DNA of 64,000 bases from Methanocorpusculum sp. (GTDB lineage: Archaea; Halobacteriota; Methanomicrobia; Methanomicrobiales; Methanocorpusculaceae): the NCBI GenBank assembly GCA_017399555.1, contig JAFQBW010000035.1, forward strand, positions 1 through 64,000, given 5' to 3'. Within the stretch, counting starts at the first letter, position 1, and each line of letters begins with the position of its first letter. Under the pieces are notes generated by a model, which saw nothing but the letters and a program-made list of their open reading frames with translations, searched no databases and was not told the DNA's origin. Both the position numbers and the translations under genes were made by a program. This document shows, piece by piece, positions 26,506 through 34,760 of this stretch.

Positions 26506-27435
26506 ATGACATCTTCTATAGTTAGAATCCTTATCCTTGCTATAACAGTAGTTTTCTTTGTTACAATTCCTGCTGGAGCGGCAGACAACACACTCATTGA
26601 ACTCACTGTCAGCGAAGTCTGTATCGAAGCAGACGATTCTGTCAAGAGACTTGGCTATACAGTAAATGGGGATAAGAATCTTGATAGGGTTATTGTATCC
26701 TATAGCGATGTGGTAGTGGTAGACATTCCATCACTTCCGGATGGTATGGATTTGAAAACTACTGTTGTGGGTGGAGATGAACTAATTGGCTGCCCCTTAT
26801 ACTTGAGTGGTTTCCCACAGGATGAGGCAATATCTATTAGAATCCAACTGTCTTTGATTGGAACTCCTGTTAATCCTCCAACACCAGATAATCCACCTTC
26901 TGGTGAAGAGCCTGGTTATCCGAATGCCCCTGATTATCCAGACACCCCGGAGACTCCATCAGAACCAGAAAACCCGCCAACAGACGATTCAGGAACTGAT
27001 GAGCCAACAAAGCCGGACAAACCAGGCACTGACGAACCAGGTTCAGACGAACCATACCTGCCAATCCTGCCGCCCGCCGGTTCGGTTTACAACCTCGCAG
27101 GATTCATCCCGCTTGGTGCAGGAGCACTTCTGCTGTTCCTTGCATTCTTCTGGAAACGTAAGGTTTACAGAATCCTGAATTCTCATGCAAAGAAGCACGG
27201 AGAAAAGCCTGAGAAGGAACATCTCAAAGAGATTGCAGACGCAATTATCAAGCTCGTCAGAGATGAAGGCAGGTATCCTGAGTGGAAGAAGAACAGTGAT
27301 GTGGCAAAGCGTCTTTCGGCTGATATTGTATCAGTATTAGACGAAATGAATTATCCAAAGATTGTCCCGCGTGGAGCTCTGGTCACAGAGATTCTCAAAG
27401 CAGCACGCGGAAGAATTAACAGACACCGGCTCTAA
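26506..27435 (+). CDS. Surface protein with Pro-rich stalk, one TM helix and a cytoplasmic helical domain
   Basis: 309 residues. There is a signal peptide (1-25), an extracellular domain of about 95 residues, then a stalk rich in Pro, Asp and Glu (about 123-187) with PxxPxxP-like repeats. A transmembrane helix follows (GFIPLGAGALLLFLAFFW), then a basic cytoplasmic tail of about 90 residues with EIADAIIKLVRDEG and PRGALVTEILKAARG. The tail weakly recalls the C-terminal region of type I restriction HsdR proteins. GC rises in the second half. A membrane-spanning protein at the end of the cassette could anchor or sense the other surface proteins. Confidence 0.65.
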   Translation: MTSSIVRILILAITVVFFVTIPAGAADNTLIELTVSEVCIEADDSVKRLGYTVNGDKNLDRVIVSYSDVVVVDIPSLPDGMDLKTTVVGGDELIGCPLYLSGFPQDEAISIRIQLSLIGTPVNPPTPDNPPSGEEPGYPNAPDYPDTPETPSEPENPPTDDSGTDEPTKPDKPGTDEPGSDEPYLPILPPAGSVYNLAGFIPLGAGALLLFLAFFWKRKVYRILNSHAKKHGEKPEKEHLKEIADAIIKLVRDEGRYPEWKKNSDVAKRLSADIVSVLDEMNYPKIVPRGALVTEILKAARGRINRHRL

Positions 27436-27448
27436 GCCTGGTGTTTCT

Positions 27449-27484
27449 CTTTTTTTGTCTTTTCCGGTGCTGTTTTCTTTTTTC
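27449..27484 (+). terminator. T-rich terminator after the surface cassette
   Basis: Several T-runs (TTTTTTT, TTTT, TTTTTT) follow the last gene of the cassette, consistent with archaeal termination. Confidence 0.5.
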
Positions 27485-27595
27485 AAAATGTGTCCAGTAT
27501 CAATCCCATAAAACATAAGATATTTTGTAAACATATTTTCAAAACTCCCGATTTTCAGAAATTTTGAAAGTACGTTTACAAAATGACAAAACCCT

Positions 27596-28126
27596 TCACT
27601 TCCTTCTTCGAATCTCCGGCATCCCAATCCCTTTCGGATGCAAACCCAAAAGCGCCTCATAGTACTCCGCAGCAGAAAACACCTCAGCATCCGACAGCAC
27701 CGCATACGTCATCTTTGAATCAACAAGTTCATACCCCGTATCTGAAAATCCGTTTCTCTCATAGAACGCAAACCGCCGCTCCCGTTCCACCGCATTCCCT
27801 GCCGCAGAATCCAGCGGCTCTGCATTCAGCGTCAGCGGCTTCTTGTACAGATCCTTTAGATACGACAAAATCTCTGTTCCAAACCCGCGGGACTGCAGCG
27901 CAGAAGACACGGCCAGATAGAGCAGAAACACCATATCTTTCCCCTCAATCGTAAACGACATCCCGGCAAGCCTATCTCCATCATAGTACGCAAGAAACCG
28001 GCTCTTCTTTGTAAGCGCCAGCGCTTTCAGGAACAGAAAAGGAAACCGCTCCTCTTTCGGAAACGACTCCAGATACAACCGCCGAAGAGACCAGGGTGCC
28101 GTGCGGGGGATAAGGGACATATACAA
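27596..28126 (-). CDS. GNAT-family N-acetyltransferase
   Basis: 176 residues with the acetyl-CoA loop in VSSALQSRGFGTEIL (R/QxxGxG-type), followed by the motif B region FAFYERNGFSDTGYE. The substrate is not predictable. The start is ATG 28126, with a second Met two codons on. Its upstream region shares a box and a palindrome with the trmB promoter at matching distances (see those features), so it may be controlled by that regulator. Confidence 0.82.
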   Translation of the reverse strand: MYMSLIPRTAPWSLRRLYLESFPKEERFPFLFLKALALTKKSRFLAYYDGDRLAGMSFTIEGKDMVFLLYLAVSSALQSRGFGTEILSYLKDLYKKPLTLNAEPLDSAAGNAVERERRFAFYERNGFSDTGYELVDSKMTYAVLSDAEVFSAAEYYEALLGLHPKGIGMPEIRRRK

Positions 28127-28165
28127 AAGATACTGCGGATGAACTAAAAAATGCTTTTGGTGGGA

Positions 28166-28230
28166 CTTTTCCCGGTCACACCATTCTTATTATCTCTCAG
28201 CAGAAATACAAGAGTGCACAAGTTTTGTGC
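28166..28230 (-). promoter_or_regulatory. Putative operator region of the GNAT gene
   Basis: On the minus strand a palindrome TGCACAAAACTTGTGCA (28214-28230, centre about 96 bp before the start) precedes an AT-rich TATA-like stretch, and GGTGTGACC (28174-28182) lies 48 bp before the start. The same layout occurs upstream of trmB. Confidence 0.5.
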
Positions 28231-28328
28231 AGTACTTCATGGACATTTCCGAAAACACTCGGGAAATACCGCATCAGTACCTGTCTTCATTGCAAACCCT
28301 GCCGCATCCGGCCTCAGGAAATGCCAAT

Positions 28329-29111
28329 TCATTTCCTGATTTGCGGCAGCGGTTTCAGATACGTAATCAGATTCTCTGCCATCAGGCTCAGGAAAAAATT
28401 CCGGTTCATAAAAAACACCGTTCCCTGCAGATTTCCATTCACCATATCAATAGCCAGAATAGTTCTTCTGTCAGACACCAGCGTAAACTTACTGTCCGGA
28501 GACCGGAACAGTGCCGGGCGTTCCGTCATCACCGACTTTGGAATCCGTGTTTCATCGACAACACAGCAGGGAACAGGCACACCTTCCGCATCTGCCGCAT
28601 CTTTTACCACCACATACAAATCCGTCTTGCGCCAAAGCATCTTCAACGTCTTTTCCGGAATCATATGCAGCAGATACTCAGTATCTGCAGAATTGATAAT
28701 CAGCTCCGACTTACATTGGGACAGCAGAGTCTGCAGATGATTGTGAATCGCCCACTCCGTCTGCAGTTCGTAGGCATGCGGAGCTTCGAAAACAGGCTCG
28801 GGCATTTCCTGACTCTTTAAAAACTCCTCCGCCCCGGAAAGTTTTGCAAGTGCCTCCTGCTTCAAGGTTCGAAACGTCTTGGAAACATCCGTCTTTGCAT
28901 AGCGAAGCGGATTACTGCTGATAACTGCGGCAAATCCCTTCTTCTCCAGAGACCGCAGTGACTCATAGACTTTATTTCGCGGAATCCCGCAGATATCATA
29001 AACCTCTCTGGCCGTTGCAAACTTCAGATGAAAAATAACCGCATACACCTTTGCCTCATACTCGGTCATCCCGATATTCATCATCTCCGAGACAAACTGC
29101 TCATCAATCAT
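28329..29111 (-). CDS. TrmB-family transcriptional regulator
   Basis: 260 residues. The N-terminal winged helix-turn-helix reads MNIGMTEYEAKVYAVIF, ARE-VYDICGIPRNKVYESL and LEKKGF, the classical TrmB pattern. A C-terminal effector-type domain follows (about 110-255), similar to the phospholipase D-like part of TrmB proteins. TrmB regulators in archaea sense sugars or redox state and usually bind palindromes near promoters. Its own promoter and that of the GNAT gene share two motifs, suggesting self-control and a small regulon. Confidence 0.86.
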   Translation of the reverse strand: MIDEQFVSEMMNIGMTEYEAKVYAVIFHLKFATAREVYDICGIPRNKVYESLRSLEKKGFAAVISSNPLRYAKTDVSKTFRTLKQEALAKLSGAEEFLKSQEMPEPVFEAPHAYELQTEWAIHNHLQTLLSQCKSELIINSADTEYLLHMIPEKTLKMLWRKTDLYVVVKDAADAEGVPVPCCVVDETRIPKSVMTERPALFRSPDSKFTLVSDRRTILAIDMVNGNLQGTVFFMNRNFFLSLMAENLITYLKPLPQIRK

Positions 29112-29149
29112 TTATTTCCTATTCTCCCCCCTGATTTAAATAGTTCTGT

Positions 29150-29219
29150 AACTTTCCCGGGTCACACCATATTTATCCTCTTTTCCAGCACACCACATAT
29201 GTGCATGCTTTGCGTGCAC
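29150..29219 (-). promoter_or_regulatory. Putative operator region of trmB
   Basis: On the minus strand the palindromic GTGCACGC-AAA-GCATGCAC (29201-29219, one wobble; centre about 99 bp before the start) is followed by a TATA-like GATAAATAT and GGTGTGACC (29160-29168), 49 bp before the start. Spacing and order match the region before the GNAT gene. Confidence 0.5.
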
Positions 29220-29373
29220 ACCTACATATTCACCCGGTGTCTCTTAAGCAGTCTTTCCGTCTCCACCTATTCATGACCGCCGAGGTATGACACCAGGTTA
29301 CCATATCAATATTTTTTTCGCCGTCAGGTAACAGAGATTATAAACTAAGAGCACCCATATAATAAGGATTCAT

Positions 29374-30078
29374 ATGGCTGTAGAAAACGGTACCTATATC
29401 AAACTCAACTACACCGGAACCATCAACGGCGTCGCATTCGACACCACCGATGCAGAGGCTGCAAAGAACGCAAACATCTTCCGCGAGAACTTCGAATACA
29501 CCCCGGCAATCGTCAAGGTTGGCGCAGGCAGACTCTTAAAGGGACTCGACGAGGAACTTGCAGGCAAGGAAATCGGTCAGGAATACACCATCACCCTTCC
29601 GGCAGAGAAAGCATTCGGTGAGCACAAGGCAGAAGAAATGAAGGCAGTCGACAAGAAAGCATTCGACCACAAGCCGGAACTCTTCGAGCGCTTAACCGTT
29701 GAGGGACGCGAAGGTGTTGTCGTCCAGAAGATCGGAAACAGATACATTGTCGACTTCAACCACCCGCTCGCAGGACAGGAAGTTGTCTACACCTTCACTA
29801 TCATCGAAGAAGTCACCGATGCAGCAGAGTGCCTTGCAGGTACCATCAAGCTCATCACCGGCCGCGAGATGAAAGTCGGAACCAAGCACGAGAACTTCGT
29901 CTCCGTCGAAGTCCCGACTATGATTGCAATGTACAACCAGAACTGGTTCATGACCCAGTACCTCATCATGCAGGAAGCACTGGAACTCTTCCCGAACGCA
30001 GAGTCCGTCAAGTTCGTCGAGTCCTTCCCGCGCCCGAAGGCAGTCGAAGAACCGGCAGCAGAAGAGAAGACCGAATAA
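29374..30078 (+). CDS. FKBP-type peptidyl-prolyl isomerase, long archaeal form
   Basis: 234 residues. An FKBP core with an inserted IF domain spans about the first 155 (YIKLNYTGTINGVAFDTTD, VGAGRLLKGLDEELAGKEIG, then HPLAGQEVVYTFTI), as in SlyD and archaeal long FKBPs. It is followed by an archaeal C-terminal extension of about 80 residues. It speeds prolyl cis-trans isomerisation and can act as a chaperone. No signal peptide, so cytoplasmic. It ends in an acidic tail (EEPAAEEKTE). Codon use is strongly biased to C-ending codons, typical of highly expressed genes here. Confidence 0.92.
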   Translation: MAVENGTYIKLNYTGTINGVAFDTTDAEAAKNANIFRENFEYTPAIVKVGAGRLLKGLDEELAGKEIGQEYTITLPAEKAFGEHKAEEMKAVDKKAFDHKPELFERLTVEGREGVVVQKIGNRYIVDFNHPLAGQEVVYTFTIIEEVTDAAECLAGTIKLITGREMKVGTKHENFVSVEVPTMIAMYNQNWFMTQYLIMQEALELFPNAESVKFVESFPRPKAVEEPAAEEKTE

Positions 30079-30101
30079 ATTCTCTTCCCAATACTCTTTT
30101 T

Positions 30102-31091
30102 ATGCAGGCACGCCTGTTTGATTCTGTTACCGAAACCTGTAATCTCTGTTCCCGTCACTGCCGCATTCCCCGCGGAAAGCGCGGATTCTGTAATGTCAGA
30201 GAAAATGTTGCAGGAAACCTCGTAACGCTTACCTACGGCAAAATCACCGCCTGCGGAATTGACCCAGTGGAAAAGAAACCGCTCAATCACTTCCTGCCGG
30301 GCACCGGTACGGTTTCGGTCAGCAGTTTCGGCTGTAACTTCACCTGCCGCCACTGCCAGAACCACACACTCTCGCAGGAGTTTCGGCATGACACACAGCG
30401 TGCTGAGCCGGAAGATATTGTACGTGCGGCAGTTCACGCGGGAGCGAAGAGCATCTCCTTTACGTACAACGAGCCGACCGTCTTTTACGAGTTCATGTAT
30501 GATGTCTCGCGGGAAGCACAGCGGGAAGGGCTTCGTACTGCGGTTATTACCAACGGATATATGACAGAGGATGCCGTGCGCGAGATTGCCCCGTACATGG
30601 ATGCGTTCCGCATTGACCTGAAAGCATTCTCCGACTCGTTCTACAGCACAGTCTGCGGCGGCGCACACCTTCAGCCTGTTCTGGATACAATATCCAGTGT
30701 TTCAGAACTGCAGAAACATCTGGAACTGGTAACACTCATCATCCCGGGCGTAAATGACGCTCCGGAAGAAATCTCCGCGATGCTTTCCTGGGAAAAGGAA
30801 ACCCTTGGATGCGCAGTTCCGCATCACTTCACCGCCTTTACCCCCATGTATGCGATGACGGATGTACGCCCTGCGGTACACGCGGATGTGGATGCAGTCT
30901 ATCAGGCGGCAAAAGATGCCGGACTCTATTATCCCTATGTTGGAAACGTCATGCACGCAGAAGGAAGCACCACATACTGTCCGGACTGCGGTGCGCGGCT
31001 GATTCTTCGCGCGGGATATGTCTGCAGAATGCCGGGCATAAAAGACGGGTGCTGTACCTCCTGCGGACGGCAGATTGAAGGCATCTTTTAA
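30102..31091 (+). CDS. amrS: AmmeMemoRadiSam-system radical SAM enzyme
   Basis: 329 residues. The N-terminal CNLCSRHCRIPRGKRGFCNVREN and DPVEKKPLNHFLPG, then the radical SAM motif CNFTCRHCQN, match AmrS, once annotated as a pyruvate formate-lyase activase homologue. A C-terminal zinc-ribbon-like pair (CPDC...CTSC) is an added feature. The reaction is unknown. It usually accompanies AMMECR1 and Memo genes, neither of which is within this window. The chosen start ATG 30102 lies 23 bp after the FKBP stop. The longer frame overlaps the FKBP gene and is not real. Confidence 0.88.
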   Translation: MQARLFDSVTETCNLCSRHCRIPRGKRGFCNVRENVAGNLVTLTYGKITACGIDPVEKKPLNHFLPGTGTVSVSSFGCNFTCRHCQNHTLSQEFRHDTQRAEPEDIVRAAVHAGAKSISFTYNEPTVFYEFMYDVSREAQREGLRTAVITNGYMTEDAVREIAPYMDAFRIDLKAFSDSFYSTVCGGAHLQPVLDTISSVSELQKHLELVTLIIPGVNDAPEEISAMLSWEKETLGCAVPHHFTAFTPMYAMTDVRPAVHADVDAVYQAAKDAGLYYPYVGNVMHAEGSTTYCPDCGARLILRAGYVCRMPGIKDGCCTSCGRQIEGIF

Positions 31092-31174
31092 CTGACACCC
31101 CTGCTCTTTTTCCTCCCTCAGTCAGTACCATCCACAGATATTTTATTCTCATACAGCGAAAATAATTCACTATT

Positions 31175-32677
31175 ATGAACGACGCCGAGGTTCTGATGAA
31201 TCCTAACGACTTAGTACAGTTTCTGAAAAAGAGTCCGGAGTACTTCACCAAGGACGACATCATCCGTTTCTGCGAAGAAAACGCCATCGAGATGGTAAAC
31301 TTCCACTACGCAGCAGCAGATGGAAAACTCAAGACACTGAACTTTGTCATCTCTTCCAAAGAATACTTAGACACCATCCTCTCTGACGGAGAGCGTGTTG
31401 ACGGAAGCAACATCTTCCCGTTCATCGAAGCCGGAAGCTCTGACTTATACGTCATCCCGCGCTATGCAACCGCTTTCGTTGACCCGTTCGCAGAAGCACC
31501 AACCTTAGGCATTCTCTGCTCCTACTATGACAACACCGGAAAACCGCTCGCATCCGCACCGGAATACATCTTATCCCAGGCAGCAGCAGCATTCCGCAAG
31601 AACACCGGAATGGACTTCAAGTGCTTAGGAGAACTTGAGTACTACGTCATCTGCGACCAGGACGATTTCTATCCGGGACGCGACCAGAAAGGCTACCATG
31701 AGTCCGCTCCGTTCTGCAAATTCGAAGAGATGCGTGTCGAAGCCATGCGCTTAGTCGCAAAAGCAGGCGGTAAAATCAAGTACGGCCACTCTGAAGTCGG
31801 CTGCTTCACCAAAGACGGTCTCTACTACGAACAGCACGAAATCGAGTTCCTCCCGGTTGACCCGCGCCTCGCAGTCGAAGAGCTTATCCTTGCCAAGTGG
31901 ATTCTCAGAAACCTCGGAAACCAGTACGGCGTTACCGTTTCCTTCGCTCCGAAGATTACCGTCGGCAAAGCAGGTTCCGGCATGCACTTCCACATGATGG
32001 CAGAGAAGAACGGCAAGAACGTCATGATTAAAGACGGCGTCTTATCTGACATCGCAAAGCGCATGATTGCCGGAATCCTTGATGTAGGAGACGCAGTCAC
32101 TGCATTTGGAAACACCATCCCGACCTCCTACCTCCGCTTAGTCCCGCACCAGGAAGCACCGACTTACATCTGCTGGGGAGACAGAAACCGCTCTGTTGTC
32201 GTTCGTGTCCCGCTTGGATGGACCGGATCTTCCGACATGGCAGCAGAAGCAAACTTCGGTCTCAAGAGAAAGGCAGACAAGGTTTCCAAGCAGACCTTTG
32301 AGTACCGCGTAGCAGACGGTTCCGCAGACCTCTACGAAACCGTTGCCGCATTAATCATGGGAGCAATGCACGGTCTTGAGATGAACGGCGCACTTGACCT
32401 CGCAGACAAACTCTACGCATCCGGAAACATCTTCGACCCGGCATACAAGGACTTCCTTGCAACCCTCGACCAGCTCCCGACCTGCTGTGACGAATCTGCC
32501 GATGTCTTAAACGCAAAGCGTGAACTCTTTGAAAGAGACGGAATCTTCCCGACAGGCGTTATTGACGCACAGATTAAGAAACTGAAGGCATACGGCGACA
32601 AAGGATTATCCGACAGCTTACTCGGTGACGCTGAGAAGTTCGCCGAACTCGTTGATCAGTACATCCACGTTGCATAA
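31175..32677 (+). CDS. Glutamine synthetase-family protein (divergent)
   Basis: 500 residues aligning along the whole GS fold: RVDGSNIFPFIEAGSSDLYVIP (DGSS-type latch), GELEYYVI (metal Glu), YYEQHEIEFLP, GSGMHFHM, and NRSVVVRVPLG. The final signature reads EYRVADGSADLYE where canonical GS has ExRxPDxxxNPY, so the N-P is changed to D-L. It may be a true glutamine synthetase of a methanogen subfamily or a gamma-glutamyl ligase for another amine. It is followed at once by an unknown gene. The 5' leader ATAATTCACTATTATG also precedes the small membrane gene at 37123. Confidence 0.8.
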   Translation: MNDAEVLMNPNDLVQFLKKSPEYFTKDDIIRFCEENAIEMVNFHYAAADGKLKTLNFVISSKEYLDTILSDGERVDGSNIFPFIEAGSSDLYVIPRYATAFVDPFAEAPTLGILCSYYDNTGKPLASAPEYILSQAAAAFRKNTGMDFKCLGELEYYVICDQDDFYPGRDQKGYHESAPFCKFEEMRVEAMRLVAKAGGKIKYGHSEVGCFTKDGLYYEQHEIEFLPVDPRLAVEELILAKWILRNLGNQYGVTVSFAPKITVGKAGSGMHFHMMAEKNGKNVMIKDGVLSDIAKRMIAGILDVGDAVTAFGNTIPTSYLRLVPHQEAPTYICWGDRNRSVVVRVPLGWTGSSDMAAEANFGLKRKADKVSKQTFEYRVADGSADLYETVAALIMGAMHGLEMNGALDLADKLYASGNIFDPAYKDFLATLDQLPTCCDESADVLNAKRELFERDGIFPTGVIDAQIKKLKAYGDKGLSDSLLGDAEKFAELVDQYIHVA

Positions 32678-33157
32678 ATGAAAAAATTCCTCGGCAATAT
32701 TGAGCGGGCGCTTGGTATCTGGTATCCTGATCCGGAGGACTCTCCGGACGATACCAACCCCGCTGTTGTTACCGCTTTTCGCATGTATGTGGAAAACCGT
32801 CTCGGCAGTGCCTACTCCTGTGCTTCCCGCGAAGACCGGAAACTCGGCGAGCCAGATGTAATTGCTCTGCGCAATGCTGACGAAAAACGGTTTGATATAG
32901 TCACCTGCTACCGCAGTCAGATGTTTGTAGGCGCTGACGGCGAAGCATACCTTCCCTGGACAACCGAGGAAACCTATAAAAAACTCTGTGCATGGGAAAA
33001 AGAGGAAGGATACCCGGTGTACGTGGTAATCGGTCTCCACGGATATGCGGATGTGCCGAAGTTTGTTTTCTGCGTCCCATTGGCAGACGCGGCAATTGAT
33101 TTGAAAAAAAGTGTGCTCTCCCGTTTTGAAAAGAAGAAGGGAGAACCGCTCTTATAA
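32678..33157 (+). CDS. Conserved hypothetical protein, possibly nuclease-fold
   Basis: 159 residues, soluble, starting immediately after the stop of the GS-like gene (no gap), so the two are probably co-translated. Segments such as EDRKLGEPDVIALRNADEKRFDIVTCY and VYVVIGLHGYADVPKFVFCVPL have alternating strand character with Asp and Glu near strands, which loosely suggests a PD-(D/E)xK-like core. I do not recognise the family. The 3' end overlaps the convergent GNAT gene by 6 bp. Confidence 0.6.
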   Translation: MKKFLGNIERALGIWYPDPEDSPDDTNPAVVTAFRMYVENRLGSAYSCASREDRKLGEPDVIALRNADEKRFDIVTCYRSQMFVGADGEAYLPWTTEETYKKLCAWEKEEGYPVYVVIGLHGYADVPKFVFCVPLADAAIDLKKSVLSRFEKKKGEPLL

Positions 33158-33595
33158 CGTTTTTTCCAGAACCAGACGCGGGATGTCCGGATAGAAGTAG
33201 TTTTCCCGGATTTCTTTCTGAACGAATCCGATTTTTGCATAGAAAGACCGTGCGGCAGAGTTTTCCAGCGCAACGGTTACATGAACCGATGTTACCCCGC
33301 GGCTCTTCATGCGGGAGAAGAGTTCTGCCGTCAGCTGTGTTCCGCACTCCTTTCTCTGGTGACCTGGGCAGACACCAATGCGGATGAGTTTTCCTCTCGC
33401 GGCATCTTCGAGATGAACGCCCCCTAAAATATATCCGATAATATCTCCGTCCATCTCCGCTACCAGAAACAGATCGCCGAACAGCTCCTGAATATGGCGG
33501 AAGAGAATCGGACCCCCCATCCCGGAAAACATCGGGGCATCAAGCTCACACAGAACAGGATAGTCACTGTCTTGGAAATTCCGGATGGTAATCAT
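33152..33595 (-). CDS. RimI-like N-acetyltransferase
   Basis: 147 residues of the GNAT fold: LVAEMDGDIIGYILGG (strand 4), LIRIGVCPGHQRKECGTQL (acetyl-CoA loop of the QRxxGxG type, with C in place of the first G), then VALENSAARSFYAKIGF, the RimI-type motif B. It probably acetylates protein N-termini or small amines. It converges on the unknown gene at 32678 with a 6-bp overlap. Confidence 0.85.
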   Translation of the reverse strand: MITIRNFQDSDYPVLCELDAPMFSGMGGPILFRHIQELFGDLFLVAEMDGDIIGYILGGVHLEDAARGKLIRIGVCPGHQRKECGTQLTAELFSRMKSRGVTSVHVTVALENSAARSFYAKIGFVQKEIRENYFYPDIPRLVLEKTL

Positions 33596-33710
33596 ATATA
33601 GTATATCTATTTGTTCTCCCTCCTGTTAACATGTTTGTATTCTTGCGCAGTGAGTAAGAGATCCTAATGGGAAATTTATTTATATCTGAAGTTGAAAATG
33701 AATCAGTATA

Positions 33711-33983
33711 ATGACCTGGCAGATTTCCCAGCTTTTCGGCATGAACGTTTACTCTGATAAGGCGGTTTATCTGGGTAAAGTAGAAGACGTTGTCTTAGAC
33801 GTCACCAATAAGAAAGTCAGCGGTCTGGCTCTCACCAATGTCAACCGTGATGTTATTGATACCAAAAACTATTCCGGTGTAATCATTCCTTACCGCATTG
33901 TAAAGGAAGTTGGAGATATTATCATCATACGCCACATCCCCGGGGCATTCAAAACCGCGGAAGACCAGATTTCTTCGGAGTAA
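33711..33983 (+). CDS. PRC-barrel domain protein
   Basis: 90 residues: QISQLFGMNVYSDKAVYLGKVEDVVLDV and SGVIIPYRIVKEVGDIIII form one PRC barrel. Free-standing PRC barrels of this size include the archaeal FtsZ-division proteins CdpB1 and CdpB2, and that role is plausible but unproven here. A TATA-like TTATTTATATC about 35 bp before the ATG implies a very short leader. The next gene follows after about 14 bp. Confidence 0.82.
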   Translation: MTWQISQLFGMNVYSDKAVYLGKVEDVVLDVTNKKVSGLALTNVNRDVIDTKNYSGVIIPYRIVKEVGDIIIIRHIPGAFKTAEDQISSE

Positions 33984-33997
33984 ATTTGTCCTGCGAA

Positions 33998-34732
33998 ATG
34001 AAAGACCGGGAGATTTTTTCCCGTCTTGCAACCACTCTGCCGTGTGTTCTGCGCCTGGACGGCAGAGCATTTCATACGGTTACGTCTGCGTATGAAAAAC
34101 CGTTCGATGAAAACTTTTCCGCCTGTTTTGTAAAAACCGCTGAGTCTCTGTTTTCTGCAAGCGGTCTTTCTCCTGACTTTGTCTATACGTTTTCGGATGA
34201 AATCAGTATCTTCCTGCAAAAGCCGGTGTTTGACTGCCGGGTGGAAAAACTGGTCTCCGTTGCCGCAGCACACGCGGCCTCGGCATTTACGCTTTTTTCC
34301 AACGCAGAACAGCCGGTTTCGTTTGATGCGCGGGTAATTCCCATTTCCAAAGACCAGCTTCCCGCATACCTTGCCTGGCGGCAGGCAGAAGCATGGAGAA
34401 ATCACATAAACGGCTACTGCCAGAAGCTGTTGACAGACAGCAGTATGACCTCCACTCAGGCTCAGCGAAAACTTGACGGAATGAACGCCGGCGCTTTGCA
34501 TGAGCTGGCGTTTGAAAACGGCATCAATCTCGCGGCAACCCCTGCCTGGCAGCGGCGCGGAATTGCGGTGTATCGCGGAACAGTTGAGAAGATGGGATAC
34601 AATCCAAAGACAGGCGAGTCCAAACCGGTTACCAGAAATATTGCGGTAACTGACTATGAACTTCCGCTGTTCAAGACACCAAACGGACAAAAATGGGTGA
34701 TGGAGAAAGTTACATCCCCCACAGATATTTAA
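33998..34732 (+). CDS. tRNA-His guanylyltransferase family protein (Thg1-like)
   Basis: 244 residues with the Thg1 catalytic elements RLDGRAFHTVT (first metal Asp), YTFSDEIS (second Asp) and the AYLAWRQAEAWRNHINGYC helix, followed by MNAGALHELAFENGINL. Thg1 enzymes add nucleotides 3' to 5'; the archaeal forms may add G-1 to tRNA-His or repair tRNA 5' ends. I prefer ATG 33998 because homologues begin about there. An in-frame TTG 12 bp earlier is possible. The gene directly follows the PRC-barrel gene. Confidence 0.9.
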   Translation: MKDREIFSRLATTLPCVLRLDGRAFHTVTSAYEKPFDENFSACFVKTAESLFSASGLSPDFVYTFSDEISIFLQKPVFDCRVEKLVSVAAAHAASAFTLFSNAEQPVSFDARVIPISKDQLPAYLAWRQAEAWRNHINGYCQKLLTDSSMTSTQAQRKLDGMNAGALHELAFENGINLAATPAWQRRGIAVYRGTVEKMGYNPKTGESKPVTRNIAVTDYELPLFKTPNGQKWVMEKVTSPTDI

Positions 34733-34760
34733 TGCTTCAAGGCAAAGGTAATAGATAATT

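Noticed and set aside
27583-27954. Plus-strand Pro/Ser-rich frame opposite the GNAT gene
   Set aside because: Low-complexity shadow of the GNAT gene, with no ribosome site or recognisable domain.
29829-30101. Upstream extension of the radical SAM protein
   Set aside because: It overlaps the FKBP gene out of frame; homology begins at MQARLFDSVTETC, ATG 30102.
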